Program-made: the position numbers and the translations under genes
Notes under the pieces: model-generated
Told to the model about the DNA's origin: nothing
Databases searched by the model: none
The model's input: only the letters and a program-made list of their open reading frames with translations
NCBI GenBank assembly: GCA_008921705.1
Contig: VFFE01006074.1
Span: 189,162 to 253,161 of the forward strand
Length of the DNA stretch: 64,000 nt
Reading direction: 5' to 3'
DNA from: Burhinus oedicnemus
Lineage: Eukaryota; Chordata; Aves; Charadriiformes; Burhinidae
Part shown: in pieces, positions 11,641 to 23,720 of the stretch
Position numbering within the stretch: position 1 is the first letter of the stretch
Layout: each line of letters begins with the position of its first letter

Positions 11641-12799
11641 ACAAACAAATCGGCTTTTGTTCAGAAATTGGGCAGGCCACATGACCAAGTCAGCCAGGAC
11701 AGGTGATGACAAGCATAGTGTTTTGTTGTGAAACTTCATGCAATATTGCCATGCTCTGTTCTGGGACCTCAGCAAGTCCTCAGCTAAAGAGGACCAGGTT
11801 TGGTCAGCACAGGAAGAGAGAGGACCAAGTCACTGCTGAATGAGGTACCCATCCTTCCACAACAAGCATGTTCAAGGAGTAAAGCACTCTTCACTCTCTA
11901 TACTTTAGCATTACAGCTTCCCTCCTGTGCATATCACAATCCATTTTATTTGTAAGAGATAGCAAAATGAAGTCTTAAATGCCATGTTCTGCCCAGGTAG
12001 TTATTGGGCTAGCAATGATCTTAAAGTCTACAGAACTACAGCTTAGCTCAGAGAGGAAGGATAGTGTTAACTCACGTGCTCTTAGGAAGTAGGATTTTGA
12101 AGGCTCCTCTGCCCGTCTTAACACTACACAGGTGGGCTGGCGATTTAATGAACATCTGTCTTGTGATCACATAAATCTGTTCTGCATTTGATTTTCTGAT
12201 GGGTGAGGTGTGTTCTGGCATCTATTCTGATAGTTACTGAGCAGAAGGGATGATGCTTAGCCAAATATCTGCTTTCCAGAAATGCCCGGGAGGGGTTGAA
12301 TGAGAGTGAGCACAAGCAGCAGAGTCTACACGGTGAGTCTCCCTTTGAGTTTTTTCTAATGAGCTCGTAGCTTCTGCTCTTACCCAGTTCTTGGTGTTTG
12401 GCTGCAGTGAAGCCGATGGTCACTAACCAGCCTGTTGCACAAACAAGGATTTATGATTTCCACTGATGTTTCTTCCTCGTTGGATGCATGATTTATTCTG
12501 AGGAACTAACTGGATCCTGACTAGGAGTCTGTGGGGGAGTCCAAGCTTGAAATTTTGCTTCTCGGTCAGAGGCTCCTTTTTCACTGTTACACCTTTGCTC
12601 CAGGCTCTGATAGTACTAAGACTAGTAGCCCAGAGGGGTATATGTGTGTATTACATATGTGTGTGTTAATGTTAGCGGTTGTGGATGCTAGCAGAAATTT
12701 GAGAATGGCTAGCCTAATATTTTTGTTGGGTTTTTCCTGTTTCTGTAAGAGTGTGTTAGCAATTTTTAAATTTAATTTAGTATAATTTAATTTATTAAA
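11641..12799. other. Non-coding stretch, nothing recognised
   Basis: No gene, repeat family or notable motif cluster seen. The end (12760-12800) is very AT-rich (TTTAAATTTAATTTAG) and leads into the tandem duplication. Confidence 0.55.
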
Positions 12800-12870
12800 A
12801 TTAGGAAATTCACCTTAGCAATGCTCGCAGGAACATTAGGAAATTCACAGTAGCAATACTCTGGTGGAAC
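12800..12870 (+). repeat. 35/36-bp tandem duplication
   Basis: Two adjacent units: 12800-12834 and 12835-12870. Both start ATTAGGAAATTCAC, continue through TAGCAAT, and end in GGAAC. They differ by several substitutions and one base of length, so the duplication is not very recent. Confidence 0.85.
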
Positions 12871-13844
12871 GTGACCCGAAAGCCATTCCTGGATAAAGTA
12901 CGAAAGCAGAGCATGTGAAATAGAGTTTCATTGCTTGGTAAGTGCTGGATGAGGTTCTTAATTGTTTTGTTTTGTGATGGGTGCTGCGAGAAGGCCAGGC
13001 AGTTTCATCAGTCCTGGATCCTACTCCACAACACGCTCTTGAGAAACTCCATAAGATGATGTTCCAGCTTACACCTCATCTGCGTATTAGGCTACGTAGG
13101 GTGGAGGTCAGCCTGCCTGAAGACCTCCTCTCTCCAGAGGCAGCTGGGCCTTTGTGCTGGGTGCCCGCTCAGCTTGACAGGAAGATGAATGAGAACATTT
13201 GTAAATTTTTGTCTCATACAATGTATTCCCGGCTTCCTTCCAGCCCTGATTTTGAAACTGGCATGTGACTGGTTCAGTTGAGTCTTCCCATGTCTTTCTG
13301 ACATTCCTTTTCAATTTGGGCATATTGTTCTGCTTGGTGATAGTGGCTCTGATAATTGCATGAGTCAGCCATTTTGCGCAGTTTGGCAATATACTGATCT
13401 ATTGTTTTTTCAGCTCCTTGGACAATGTTCCTGATTCTGTGGGTTGAAAAGCACTTCTAGGATTTTACAGAGTCCTTCCTGCTCAGCTCTCGTCCCTACC
13501 AAACACTGTAAATGCACATAGTGGACCTTACCTCAGAAAACTAAAACCGCGCCTGCTTGCATTTCTTTTTCTTCTGCATTTACTATCAGCTATTTTTAGC
13601 TCTATCTTGCAGCCAAAAGGGCACTCAGCTACTGGCCACAGCCCCTTTCACATTTATCTGTCAGATCTAAGACAGTGCCGTGCCCTTGACCCTGCCCTTT
13701 TTTCCTTCTCCTTCTCTTTCTTTCTCTGACATTGTTAGTTTCTTGTGCTTGCAAGTCCCTTTTCCTCACTCCACCACCCTCCGTGATCCAGCACAAAAGG
13801 CGGCTGCCCACAGAGAGGTGAAAGAGTTGCTCGTGACTGTTTAA
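12871..13844. other. Non-coding stretch, nothing recognised
   Basis: Open frames of 60-95 codons overlap on both strands without family resemblance. A pyrimidine-rich stretch lies at about 13696-13730. Confidence 0.55.
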
Positions 13845-14150
13845 GCGTGTCCTTAATTATTATAGAAGTGCTCCCTTGAACTAAGTAATTTGCGGTTATT
13901 AATTCATCCTATTAAGCTAGCTGTGAAGAAAGGATGGCTCGCTGTTATTTTGCATTCATTTGATTGGCACCTTATTTGAATGTAGTTTTTATCAAGTTTT
14001 ATCTCTAGCTGAGTGACACAGCTAATTATACCTGTTTTCACAAGCTTCAAGCTCTACTCTGAAGGAGAGTGAGTATATAAAGCACCAGTGCCTTAATTCT
14101 TACAGATAAATGTTTGGTTTCACAAAACGTTTGAGCACATGTGTTTGAAA
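13845..14150. promoter_or_regulatory. Candidate conserved non-coding element
   Basis: About 300 bp of AT-rich unique DNA with many homeodomain-type cores (TTAATTATTATAG, TTATTAATTCAT, AGCTAATTATACC). It also has a TATATAAAG sequence near 14075-14083. Open frames are absent. The composition is typical of vertebrate developmental enhancers. TATATAAAG could be a TATA element, but no supporting exon is visible. Conservation is untested. Confidence 0.3.
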
Positions 14151-14859
14151 TGTGACTTATGCCAGTAAAACTCACATCATGGGAAGGCTCTGTGAGCAGT
14201 CAACAGTTTTTTGTACCTATTACACTTCATAATCCAGAGAGAAGTGGAAGGGGCAGATCTGCTGGGACAAGTCCCAGCACAGAGGGAAGAGCCAAGGGAT
14301 CATGGGATGTTTTGCAGGAGATGCTGTGTTCTTTCTCTTTCCTCCATGGAGCTTGCAGGACCCAGGAGTCTTTGGTTATGTTGGCTGTTGGAAGGGAAAT
14401 CTGAGGGGTCCATGTCAAATGTATCCACAGAAACTAAAATAATAATAGAGATGAGCCTATGTAGGAAGTTAACTTCTTCCTACACAGTCTGGCCAGGGGT
14501 CACCAAAGAATCTGGGGTAGGGAACAGCTTCTTAGAAGATGACCCAGGCAAATATGCCTCCTCCATTAGACCACAGCTAGGACTGAAACAACATGTAAAT
14601 CTACAGAAAAAGCTTAACATCATAAAAGGCTACATTTTTTCCATGCCTTTGTGCCAGGTCGTCTAATGGCATGTGTTAACTAGTAAGAGGGATCATTTTC
14701 AGTCAATGCATGAATGACTCATCAGCACAGCAGGCCAGAGAGCTAAGGGCTGTAGATGGGCTTTAAGAAGAGCTGAGATAATTTTATGACCTATGAAAGC
14801 ATTTGCCTGGCTGTTCCTGTATCATCAGTAAGAGAAGGGTAATCAAAGCTTATTCCTTG
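14151..14859. other. Non-coding stretch
   Basis: A 151-codon open frame spans 14211-14666 on the plus strand. It has no recognisable domain, and several overlapping frames on both strands are equally open, so I regard it as chance. Confidence 0.5.
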
Positions 14860-14960
14860 GGGCACCAGTTAATGATACTAATTAGCACACAGACAAGGCT
14901 TTGCTGAAAGCATTACACACAGGCATGTGCTAATTAATTAGCTGATTGTCTGGAGGAAGG
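14860..14960. promoter_or_regulatory. Cluster of palindromic homeodomain sites (candidate enhancer core)
   Basis: Contains the palindrome CTAATTAG at 14878-14885 and the perfect 14-bp palindrome GCTAATTAATTAGC at 14929-14942. An extra TTAATGATAC lies just upstream. TAAT-core palindromes of this kind are bound by homeodomain dimers (paired-class and related). The surrounding sequence is unique and stop-rich. Function and conservation are inferred, not shown. Confidence 0.35.
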
Positions 14961-17900
14961 TGTTCCCCTTGCCTTCTCCTTCTCCTGCAAGATTATGCAG
15001 TGGGAAGGAAGGAGGGTTTTATGCTTGCTTGTAAAATAGATGCCACTGTGTAGCCTAGCATGGTGATTTGGGCAGCTTCCCCAGGGATGTGAATCTGTGC
15101 TGAGGTTTAAAGAGATCCCTCAAACTACTAATCCAAGTTGTATCTCAGTGCATTGGGGGACAAAGCTAGTGTTATTAGGTTTTTGGTCTATTTGTCTGGT
15201 GACAAAGCCAGCTATGTCCAGTCCGTGGTGTATATTAAAGCAATAGCAATGATATTCAAGTGAAGTCAGAGTCTTGAGCTTGTGGAAAGAGAAGTTTGCA
15301 TGGAAAACAGTTCCTGCTAGTTTCTATGGTGCATGAGCATTGCCACTTGCAGCCAAAACCAGGCAGTGGTACAGGCTGTCGGCACCACCACAGGCTTTCA
15401 GGTAGCTTTGAAGATCAAAGATCACTCCTTCTGATGGGCTGCAGGGCTGGCTGCCTTTCCCAAGCAGGGCTTATTGCAATGAACTCAGATTTGATGAAAT
15501 CCAATGTCCTGACATTACAGTGACCGCTTTGGCTCCAAGGACCTCAGCTCAGACAGAGGCACTGGAGTCTGGCAGTGACCAAGTGTTTTCTCTTGTTGGC
15601 TTTCTATTTCTAGGAGACTGTTGGATAGGATCCCAAGTGATATGTCTGGCTTCTTTTCCAGGCTGGTTCGTGCGTGTGTGTGTGAATGTGACTAGGCAGA
15701 AAATGTTCCCTCCATTGTTATATGGGAGAGAACTAAAGAAAGACCAGTTTAAAAGAGCAACGTAAGGGAGAGTACATTTTTCTTTTAACTCCACACAAAC
15801 CCCTGTCTGGCCAGACCTCTATAGTGCTCAACATTCTGCCCAACGAAGTCAAAAGCCAAGTTTTGCAGCTGCATATAGGCTTTATTGTTCCCTTTACTCT
15901 CCCCTGCTCTGGCAGGAAAAGAGTACCTCTGTTTTGTCTGGAAGCATGTGGCACACAGGTTAGTTGGACCTACAGCGGGCAGAGGAAAGAGAGCAAGTTG
16001 CTCCTTGTAATTTCATAGGTTCTACATAAAAGCTGCCATGTGGGAAAAGTTCTTGGGATTTATCAGAGTGATCTCCTGCTCAGGTTTTGAGGAGGAGCTA
16101 CTGGGTGGTCATCCTTTCTAGAGAGGGTTGGCTCTAGAGGGCCTCCTCCTCTGCTCCTACAGAGAAGCACTGATAATTTGCAGCTCTGGGCCAGCTTTTC
16201 AAGCTAGATAAAGCCAGTGTTTTGTGAGCAGACTCAGAAGCAAGAGGAAAGTGCCATCAGTTCCTTAAAGCAAGTAATTGCCCGATCTCATGGGATATGA
16301 ATGTGCTATGAAGCGGCCCTTCCTTTCATTTGCTTTTGGCATGTGGGTCACCTGCTTTTGTATTTGACTTGGTACCTGAACCTGCCATCCCTGACTGTTG
16401 GAGGCAGTTTTAGCCCATAGATCTCTTAACTGGAACTGCTTTGAGCTCCTCCATCATCTGCCCCAGGTGGCCCACTAAGACAAAGTCTAGCAGTCAGATG
16501 CCCAGTGCTTGTTCCACAAATATGAGCTGCTCCCCCCATCACCTGTTTGTATAACCATACCCAACACAAGCAGTCGTAAAGATTGTCCACATGGGTATGT
16601 GACTCACTGAGTGCCAGTGGGGCTGACTTTTACAGACCTCAGAATACCACATGAAGGAGTAGTTGTTCTCAAGGCCTGAGTCATTTGCTTAATGGACCCT
16701 ATTTTTAAATAATTGAGGCAGAGTTGGCAGTGTTACTAGAAAGGAAGATAACTACCATCCTGGCTGTGACACTGGGGGCATTAAGTGAAGTCCCTTCTTC
16801 CTAAGGTGGTACTGCATCCTCAAGCAAAGGGAGAGTACATGTTGCTTCTGCAAGTTTAAGGACAGAGAAAAACACGTATAAAGTGGAAGATTAAACACAA
16901 AACACTGCATTTTTGGTAATGTAAAAAAGCTGGTAATGTGTCAAAAGCTGGAAGCTTGAATCTTCTCGGTCGTCTAAGTGCCCTGACTTCTCAAAGTGCT
17001 GACTAACATATTTCAGTTGTGCATTTGGGCATGTGTGAGTTACTGTGTGTTACAGAAATAAAGTGCCTTCCCTTTTCTTATTCATGTTGCATACAGACAC
17101 AACCGCGTCATTCACATAAATCAGGCACAATTAGCCAGAGGGCTCAAATTTACAGTGTTTCTGATAAACCAGACGCCTAAGAAATTCTGTGATGGGAAAA
17201 GGCTGCACTCTGCAAGAACACAGCAGGTAACAGTAGCCTTGTGAACGATAGCCCAAAGCCTCAGCTTTCGCCCCAGTACCTGAACATCTCACTGTCCTGA
17301 GGGAAACATCTGCGGAGCAATTATTATCTTGGAAAGAGCCATGGGAAAATAAAGCAGTCGGTAACACTTGAAAAGCGTCCCAGATTCCCACTGAAAGGCT
17401 TTGTCAGAGCTGTGAACCTTCACTGTATTTAGCTGTATGCATTTTTTTTCTTTCAGAGTGGGTAGCAAACCAAAAAAGTATCCTGTATGTTGCTGCGGTG
17501 GGAAATCTCAGCCGTGATAACATTCAGCTCAAGGTTGTTATCTAGTGGGTTGTAACCTGGGGAATATGGGAATATTTCTCAAAGGAAAAGCAGAGCATGT
17601 CACTTTGTGCTCTTCAGGAGCTTAACTGTTTGTGTCTCGGTAGGTCCCAGCAGATGAGCCACATAACACACAGAGGGACAACCACTACTTTGTGCTGACC
17701 TGAGGAGGGGTTGGATGTATTTGCTCCCTCTCTGCAGGACACAAATTTTATGTCACAGACACTCTTCTTTTTTTCCAAAGTTTTTCTTTTTATGCAAGAG
17801 GAAATGGAGATTGGGACCTTCAGTCTGCACAAACCTCTCTACTTCTGTCTCTGCCCACATATACAAACTTGCATGGCAGGCCATTAAATACATGCCTGTC

Positions 17901-18210
17901 ACAGCAGGAGAAATGACAGGGCTGCCACTGAGCATGGTGTTTCCTAGCAGTACAAGCTGGATGGCACGGTCCCCAGATGCTGCTCCATGCTCTGGCATCC
18001 CTGCTGCTCATGGGTCTCATGCAGCAGGGACAGGGTCACAGCTGTGGCTGTGTTGGGCATGGCCAGTTGCAGTGGTGGCAGAGAGACATGGGAGAACCTC
18101 AGGGAATCCACAGGGGTGCACTGAGCTCTGGAGGAACCTGTGTGTGCATGTGTGGGGCACACCACCTGCCTGCATGCAATCCCAAGTGGAAATGGCATGT
18201 GAGGCTGAGC
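14961..18210. other. Non-coding stretch, nothing recognised
   Basis: No gene found. A short imperfect tandem repeat of TGGTAATGT(GT)AAAAAGC type lies at 16914-16948, and a TG-rich run at about 15669-15685. The open frames at 17715-18215 (166 codons, +) overlap three comparable minus-strand frames and show no domain. Confidence 0.55.
16914..16948 (+). repeat. 17/18-bp tandem duplication
   Basis: TGGTAATGT followed by an A-rich stretch and GC occurs at 16914-16930 and again at 16931-16948 with minor differences. Simple slippage-type duplication in non-coding DNA. Confidence 0.6.
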
Positions 18211-18412
18211 AATAGTGCTTGGCACTTGCTTTCAGAGGCTATCAAAGGACTTCGGGCAGGAGACAGTATCACTCCCCCCATTTTCACAGATGGCAAAATT
18301 GAAGCAAAGGGCAGTGAAATAACTTAGCTAAGGTCACCCAAGGAGGCAGTGGAGGAGCTGGGAATAAAACCCAGGTTTCATGAATCACTAAACCACACTA
18401 CTTCCCCTTAGG
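18211..18412 (+). mobile_element. MIR-like ancient amniote SINE
   Basis: The segment reads like a MIR/core-SINE in sense orientation. It starts AGTGCTTGGCACTTGC, followed by a region ending CCATTTTCACAGATGG, then the conserved core AGCTAAGGTCACCCAAGG, and GGAGCTGGGAATAAAACCCA, finishing in a CACTAAACCACACTAC-like 3' part. These phrases match the known MIR family order (CCATTTTACAGATG, TTGCCCAAGGTCAC, GAGCTGGGA..AACCCAGG). MIR-like SINEs spread in early amniotes, so the copy is expected to be old and diverged, as seen. Such copies are non-autonomous and inactive. Confidence 0.82.
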
Positions 18413-21174
18413 GCTATGGATGTATTATAATAGAGCAAGATCCAGATGTGGTTTTTAACTGTCATTCAATACTCTGTGTGATATTACTCTGCCTAAGAAA
18501 ATATACAAATTTGGACTCCCTGGAGATTTGACTAGTTCAGGGGAGCTTGATTAAGCCTGTTTGGCATGACATTATTAGGCAGAATACACAAGGGGATGGG
18601 GGGCAATTCTCAAACACACTGGCAGGGCCTGTGGAGTTGTTGAGCTCTTTCTGTACCCAGGAGAATACATAAGGATTTGAGAACCGCAGTCTCTGAAAAT
18701 GAAGTAGGGAGCAGAGTCAGAGCAAAGAAGCTAGACCACATGAGGAGGTAGGAGAAAAACAGATGCTTGGCAACAAATCTGTGATCAGACGTGCTGTTCC
18801 AGTGGCAGCCGATCCCCTTAGAAAGTTATTACTCTCCAGCTGTTCATCTCTGTTCCCTCCATTCCCTTCCCAACCTGCCAGCTCAACTGCTTGTTAGCTG
18901 CTCCCAGAAGCAACCCAGGCTGTTCTGAGGGAGCTGGGTTTGGAGGTGATTGCAGAACTGCCTACGCTGGACATTCCGCAGAGGTAGTCAGCAGTGGTGG
19001 TGAGGAGGAGGCAGGGCAAGGGTCCAGGGATGGCCAACTCTCCACCCAGCTCTGTTACATCTCAGCAGCTAGATGAGCTGCAGTCAGAGAAAGGGGTGTT
19101 AGCTGGGTAAAACAATATTGCTCTGCATGTAAAACTCTTCATGCTTTGATACTAACAGTAAGCAGTGAGCGGGCCAAAACCCCATAGCCTGAAGCCATGA
19201 TTTAAATTGATCTGTGTTCACATTGCTACCTCCAGGTTTTGGCTGGGAGGATGGGGAGAGTGGAAGAATTACATCCTTTCATCAAATTTCTTCATTAAAT
19301 TTGTCCCCCACCCCACCCTGACGAACTGCAGGTGTTTTTCCTAAAAGGCCTGTTCTTGGAGTCAGACGATTGCGTACCATCTCTGTTTTGGCTAAGAATA
19401 ATAATGAGCTCCTAAACTTTTGGAGTTGGCCTATACAATTAGAAAGTTATATATTTAAACGACTGAAAAACTTGAAATCAAACACTGTCCCTTTCATACT
19501 TCTTCATGTTAAATAAACATTTGTGATTTAAAATCTAATTCCTGATTTCTGCAGCAGAACCCATACTTTTGAATGTTGGCCTTAGAAATGCAGATTTTGT
19601 ACTGCAAATAGGGTTGTGTGATGCTCCTAAGTGATGTTAAAAAAAACATTATCCCATCTGCATGGTAGGAGGGTAACAGAGACACTTTTGTGTCCAGATG
19701 CACAGACCCATCCTCATCCGGTCCGTAGACCACTCAGTAAATCTGTGTCAGAAACAAGAGTCTCATCCTGCTGTGGAATATCTGTATTCAAGTCCTAGAT
19801 GAAGTGATTCCTGTGGATACTGTGTTTTAAAAGCATTCAAGGGGCTTTGGTGATGAGAAGTGCCAGTCCACCCCACTGATGAGAGCTTGTGCAAGGCTCC
19901 TGGCTGTGTTGAGGGTCCAAAGTGGTAGAGAGAGGCTGATTTTAGGGACAAGCAGTGCAAATGCATGGCTTTCACTCTGCAAGGCTCCAGTCCAACCCCT
20001 GTAAACTAAGCAAGACAGCAGCTGTCATGTCTGCTGATGGCAGCTCATACTCACGGGCCGAACAACAGTTTGATGTGAACTGAAGGTAGAAAGTGCTACT
20101 GTGATATTGACATTAAACCTTCCTAATGATCTAGTCATATCAACCCCTCCTTTTTAAAATGAAAAACCCCCAAAGCTTTCTGTGTGTTTATGCTTATTTG
20201 AAAAGGCCACTAGAAAGATACAGTAGAAAATTCGTCTTTCACTGAAGATGGGGGCAGGAGTCATCTCACCATGTTCTAGTTATCTAAAAAGTGGGTGGCT
20301 TACATAAATGAAACTTGCTCTATAGCTGCTGGAGAGATACTGGCAACTCCAGGAGAGGATTTCTGCCAGTCTAACCAAGAAATCAAAATGAGAGGGGAAG
20401 ATTTGTCTTCTGGAGTGTCCCTTTCTCCATCAGCCATAGGAGTTTAGATCACCAGTTTAGCACAGATGCCTAAAATTTATGTTCATTGAGCTGAAGCCAC
20501 AACCTGATGGTCATGTCACAGACAGGGAAACTGCCTGACCAAGAGAAGCAAAATAAGGGCTGGAAAAGGGAAGCAGAGAGTGGCCCCAGAGAAGGTAAAA
20601 AGAGACGGAAAGTTGAAGAGTTGCAGACAAAAGACAGCACTTTTAAAACAAAGCCAGTTCAGAGGCTGTAATGCAATGTGTCCTTCAATATCAGGTTAGC
20701 GGCTGGCACTTTGCACCGTGTGAAAAGATCTCAGCTGAAGATCTTGATAATCTGGCCAGCCGCGGCATACTCGGGCACGTTATTCCCATAAGCCCAGCAG
20801 GCAACTGCAGGGAGAGGGAGGCAGTGCTTTCCCACCACTGACAGACACCTTTGCTGTCCCCTGCTCCCACCCACTCTGGAGAAATCCAGAGACCACTACA
20901 ATGTGATATTACGGACAGGATGGAAGTGATGCTCTATTCCTTGAACCTTATGGAGGGAAACTGCCAGGGTTATGTGACCAGGAGGTGCTGGGCGCATGTG
21001 GTCAGGAGAGTGCCCCGAGGATGGGACACACGAAAGGTACACTGTATCTTAGTGATGTAGACGGCATGCTCCAGGAGCCAGGTCTTTATGGAGAGACTAA
21101 AACTGGAAGCTTGCTGCATCTTACCTGCCATAGCCAGCATCTGGCTGCACATCTCTTTACAATCCAAATAAACT
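18413..21174. other. Non-coding stretch, nothing recognised
   Basis: No gene or known repeat recognised. A possible weak MIR-like phrase (CAGACAGGGAAACTGCCTGA, near 20519-20538) is too short to call. Confidence 0.55.
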
Positions 21175-21720
21175 TTTATATTGCAATAAATGCAATCTAG
21201 ACAGCCAGGTGTTTGCTTGCTCCTCAGCCGTTGATAACTGAGGCCGTTACTGTGATATCTTAATGCCTAATGCTTCTGCTCACAGCCACGCCTGGCTGCA
21301 GTGACCTGTAAAATCAGTTTGAGCTCAGCTCCTCAGCCTGTGGCAATTAGCCCAACTCCCCAGGAGACAGGTGGGGGGATGCTGCATGAGTGTATTTACA
21401 GAGGGATGGAAATAGTAAACCTTCCCCCGGCTGGTAAATTAAATGCACTGTTAAAGCTTTGGTCAGGTGCTTGCCCGACCACCCTGCCATCTCCTCTGAT
21501 TTATCTCAGCAGCAGATGCAGGCCCACACTTTGGTGGTGAGTGCTGCCAGTAACAAAGCAAATCTATTACTCACCCTACTCTTTGCCCAGGAAAATAAAA
21601 ATTCAAGTATGTGGACTTCTTTGGAGGGGGAAGAGGGAGCAGCGTTGTTTCATGACGTGGTGGAAAGGCACTTTATCTTTGCTGAGCTCATGCCTGACCT
21701 ACCATTGAACAGGTTGTATG
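21175..21720. promoter_or_regulatory. Candidate conserved non-coding region (weak)
   Basis: Unique sequence with a C/EBP-like ATTGCAAT at 21180-21187, TGGCAATTAG, AAATTAAATGC and other clustered short motifs. It is stop-rich on both strands. An E-box CACGTG lies further right at about 21838-21843. Enhancer identity is only a guess from texture. Confidence 0.18.
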
Positions 21721-23574
21721 GGATGGTGGCCAGCCAGCCAGCAGCAAGCCCCAAAGAAGCCCACAAACTGCTGGAACGGGAACCCTGTGCAGCTCCAGCA
21801 CTCTCATCTCCCCCGGCAGTGCCGGGTTGTCTGGCGTCACGTGGCAAAACATCTGTTCCTCCAACCACCCTCCTTCCTCTCCCAGTTGGCTGAATGACCG
21901 TCTGCCACCCTCGCCGATGGGATCTGTCCTCACTGAGATAGCTGAGCACATGTTCAGATAGAGACTTCAGGCAAGTTCGTGTCCTCTTTAAAAACTGAAA
22001 ATAGGACTTTTAACTTCTAGCTTTGTAAATGAGCTTCAACCCTCTCTGTCGCTCAAGTTCTGGGCACCCTGCAAGATGGTATTATATTGCCAAAGTTGCT
22101 TGATTTACTCTGTTTTTCTCTTCTGTCTTCCCTCCTTTTCTCAGCATTCCCCATTGTTCCTTCTACTGCCTTTTATGTTGCAGAAATGAGTAAGTAAGCA
22201 GATTTACATGGTGTGAGATGTTAAGAGGAACCTTATGCCACACTAGCATGAATACTGTGTCAGGAAGAAATGCGTATGTCTGCATGTTTGAGACCACTTG
22301 CACAGGACAGCAACCGCAGGATCGCGGGGATAGGAAAGCCTGATGTCTTGAATACTGCAGGAAAAGCAGCCAGCCTTGATCCTCATTCTGGGAAACAACA
22401 GCTGCTGCCAGGATAATTTTATCCTCTTGCTTACACAAGAGAGATCTATTTTACAAACATCCCGTGATCTCCTGGACCCATATATGCGGTCATTCCAGGT
22501 CAGAGTTGCATCACTGAAGTGGCAGGTCCATATTCTGACCTGCTTTTTTGCTCTCTTCCAGCAGATTTTTCCTGCCTTGAATGCTCTGAGCCTAGGGACC
22601 ATATTCTTTCCTCTCCCGATTAAGCTTGTTATCACTGCATCCTCTTCCCAGAGTGTCTCCATGACTTGCAGATCACTAGGAAAGTTTTGCTCCATCATAC
22701 TCAGTGTAGTGACTCACTTAACTTCGAAAAACAAACAATCATGGAAGAGAAGAGCTGGTTTCCCTGCTTGCAGGATGCAAGGCGCTAAAGATAAGAAGGA
22801 ATTCTCATGCCCTTATCAATCCTTATGCTGAAGTATTTGGCTTTTCCTGGCATTACACTTCTTACTGTCTGCCTGAGTGCAAAGGAAGAGACACAAATTA
22901 ATTAAATTAATTAAAAAGAGAGTGATTTCCCAGCTCACTGTCTTTCACAGCAACTAGCTGCCCTGCTGCACCTGTAATCAGCACGGTACCTCTGATTAAC
23001 TCCCAGAAACACTTCCCAGATGAAAGTTTCTCTGATGAAAAAATGGGGAGAGAGAAATCTCAAAATTCTTGATTTTTTTGGGGGGTGGTAGGAGAAGAAA
23101 ATCTGAAATGTTTCATTTTATATTCAGGCACTTTGTCATTTTCTCATTTGTTTGTCTGTTTGAAATAACTTTCTGGCTCCACATCTTCTTTTGAAAACAT
23201 TCAGAAGACAAAAAAAATGCCCAAGCCTTTCAGAGGAGCTAAAAATGAAAACTGTTGGCATTTCTGGAGAAGCAAATTGGCTTCAAAAGGGCCAGAAAAT
23301 GACTTAAAGCCGAGCAAAACTTTGTATTTCAAGAATCTAAATTCCCTTGAAAATGTTATTTCCTTCAGATTCTTCCAGAGCCAATGTTGCTCCTCTTTTT
23401 TCTTTTTAACTCTTTCCTTGAAATTGCCAATAAGTCCAATCACGTGTTTTGCTCTGAACTGTAATTACCACATTGGAAGTGCTGTGTAGCACAGTCAAAA
23501 GCAGGGGCTCTCCTGATTGCCTCCTGAGGCCGCCCCACAGCACTGAGGGTGCCCGGGAGGGTGGCTTTCAAGAC
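21721..23574. other. Non-coding stretch
   Basis: Open frames of 144-151 codons occur on both strands (21459-21893 +, 22376-22831 +, 22243-22698 -). They overlap each other and carry no recognisable domain; I take them as chance. A TTAATTAAATTAATTAA palindromic run lies at about 22898-22914. Confidence 0.5.
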
Positions 23575-23720
23575 ACGTTTTTATTTGGTTAGCAACGGTC
23601 ACTTGGGTTCTGTGCAATCAAAGTATTCCCATATTTAACACAGAGCTGTGAATGCTAACAATCAGTGGGTTAATCATTATGGAAATACTGACTGATTCTT
23701 GAGTCAAATGTCAGGTGGTG
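23575..23720. promoter_or_regulatory. Candidate conserved non-coding element (weak)
   Basis: AT-balanced unique DNA with GGTTAGCAACGG (RFX-like half-site), ACAATCAGTGGGTTAATCAT and TATGGAAATACTGACTGATT. It lacks any open frame. The texture resembles conserved enhancer DNA; not tested. Confidence 0.2.

Noticed and set aside
22243..22831. Overlapping 151-codon frames on both strands
   Set aside because: Both strands are open with no domain similarity or coding signature, so chance is the simplest explanation.
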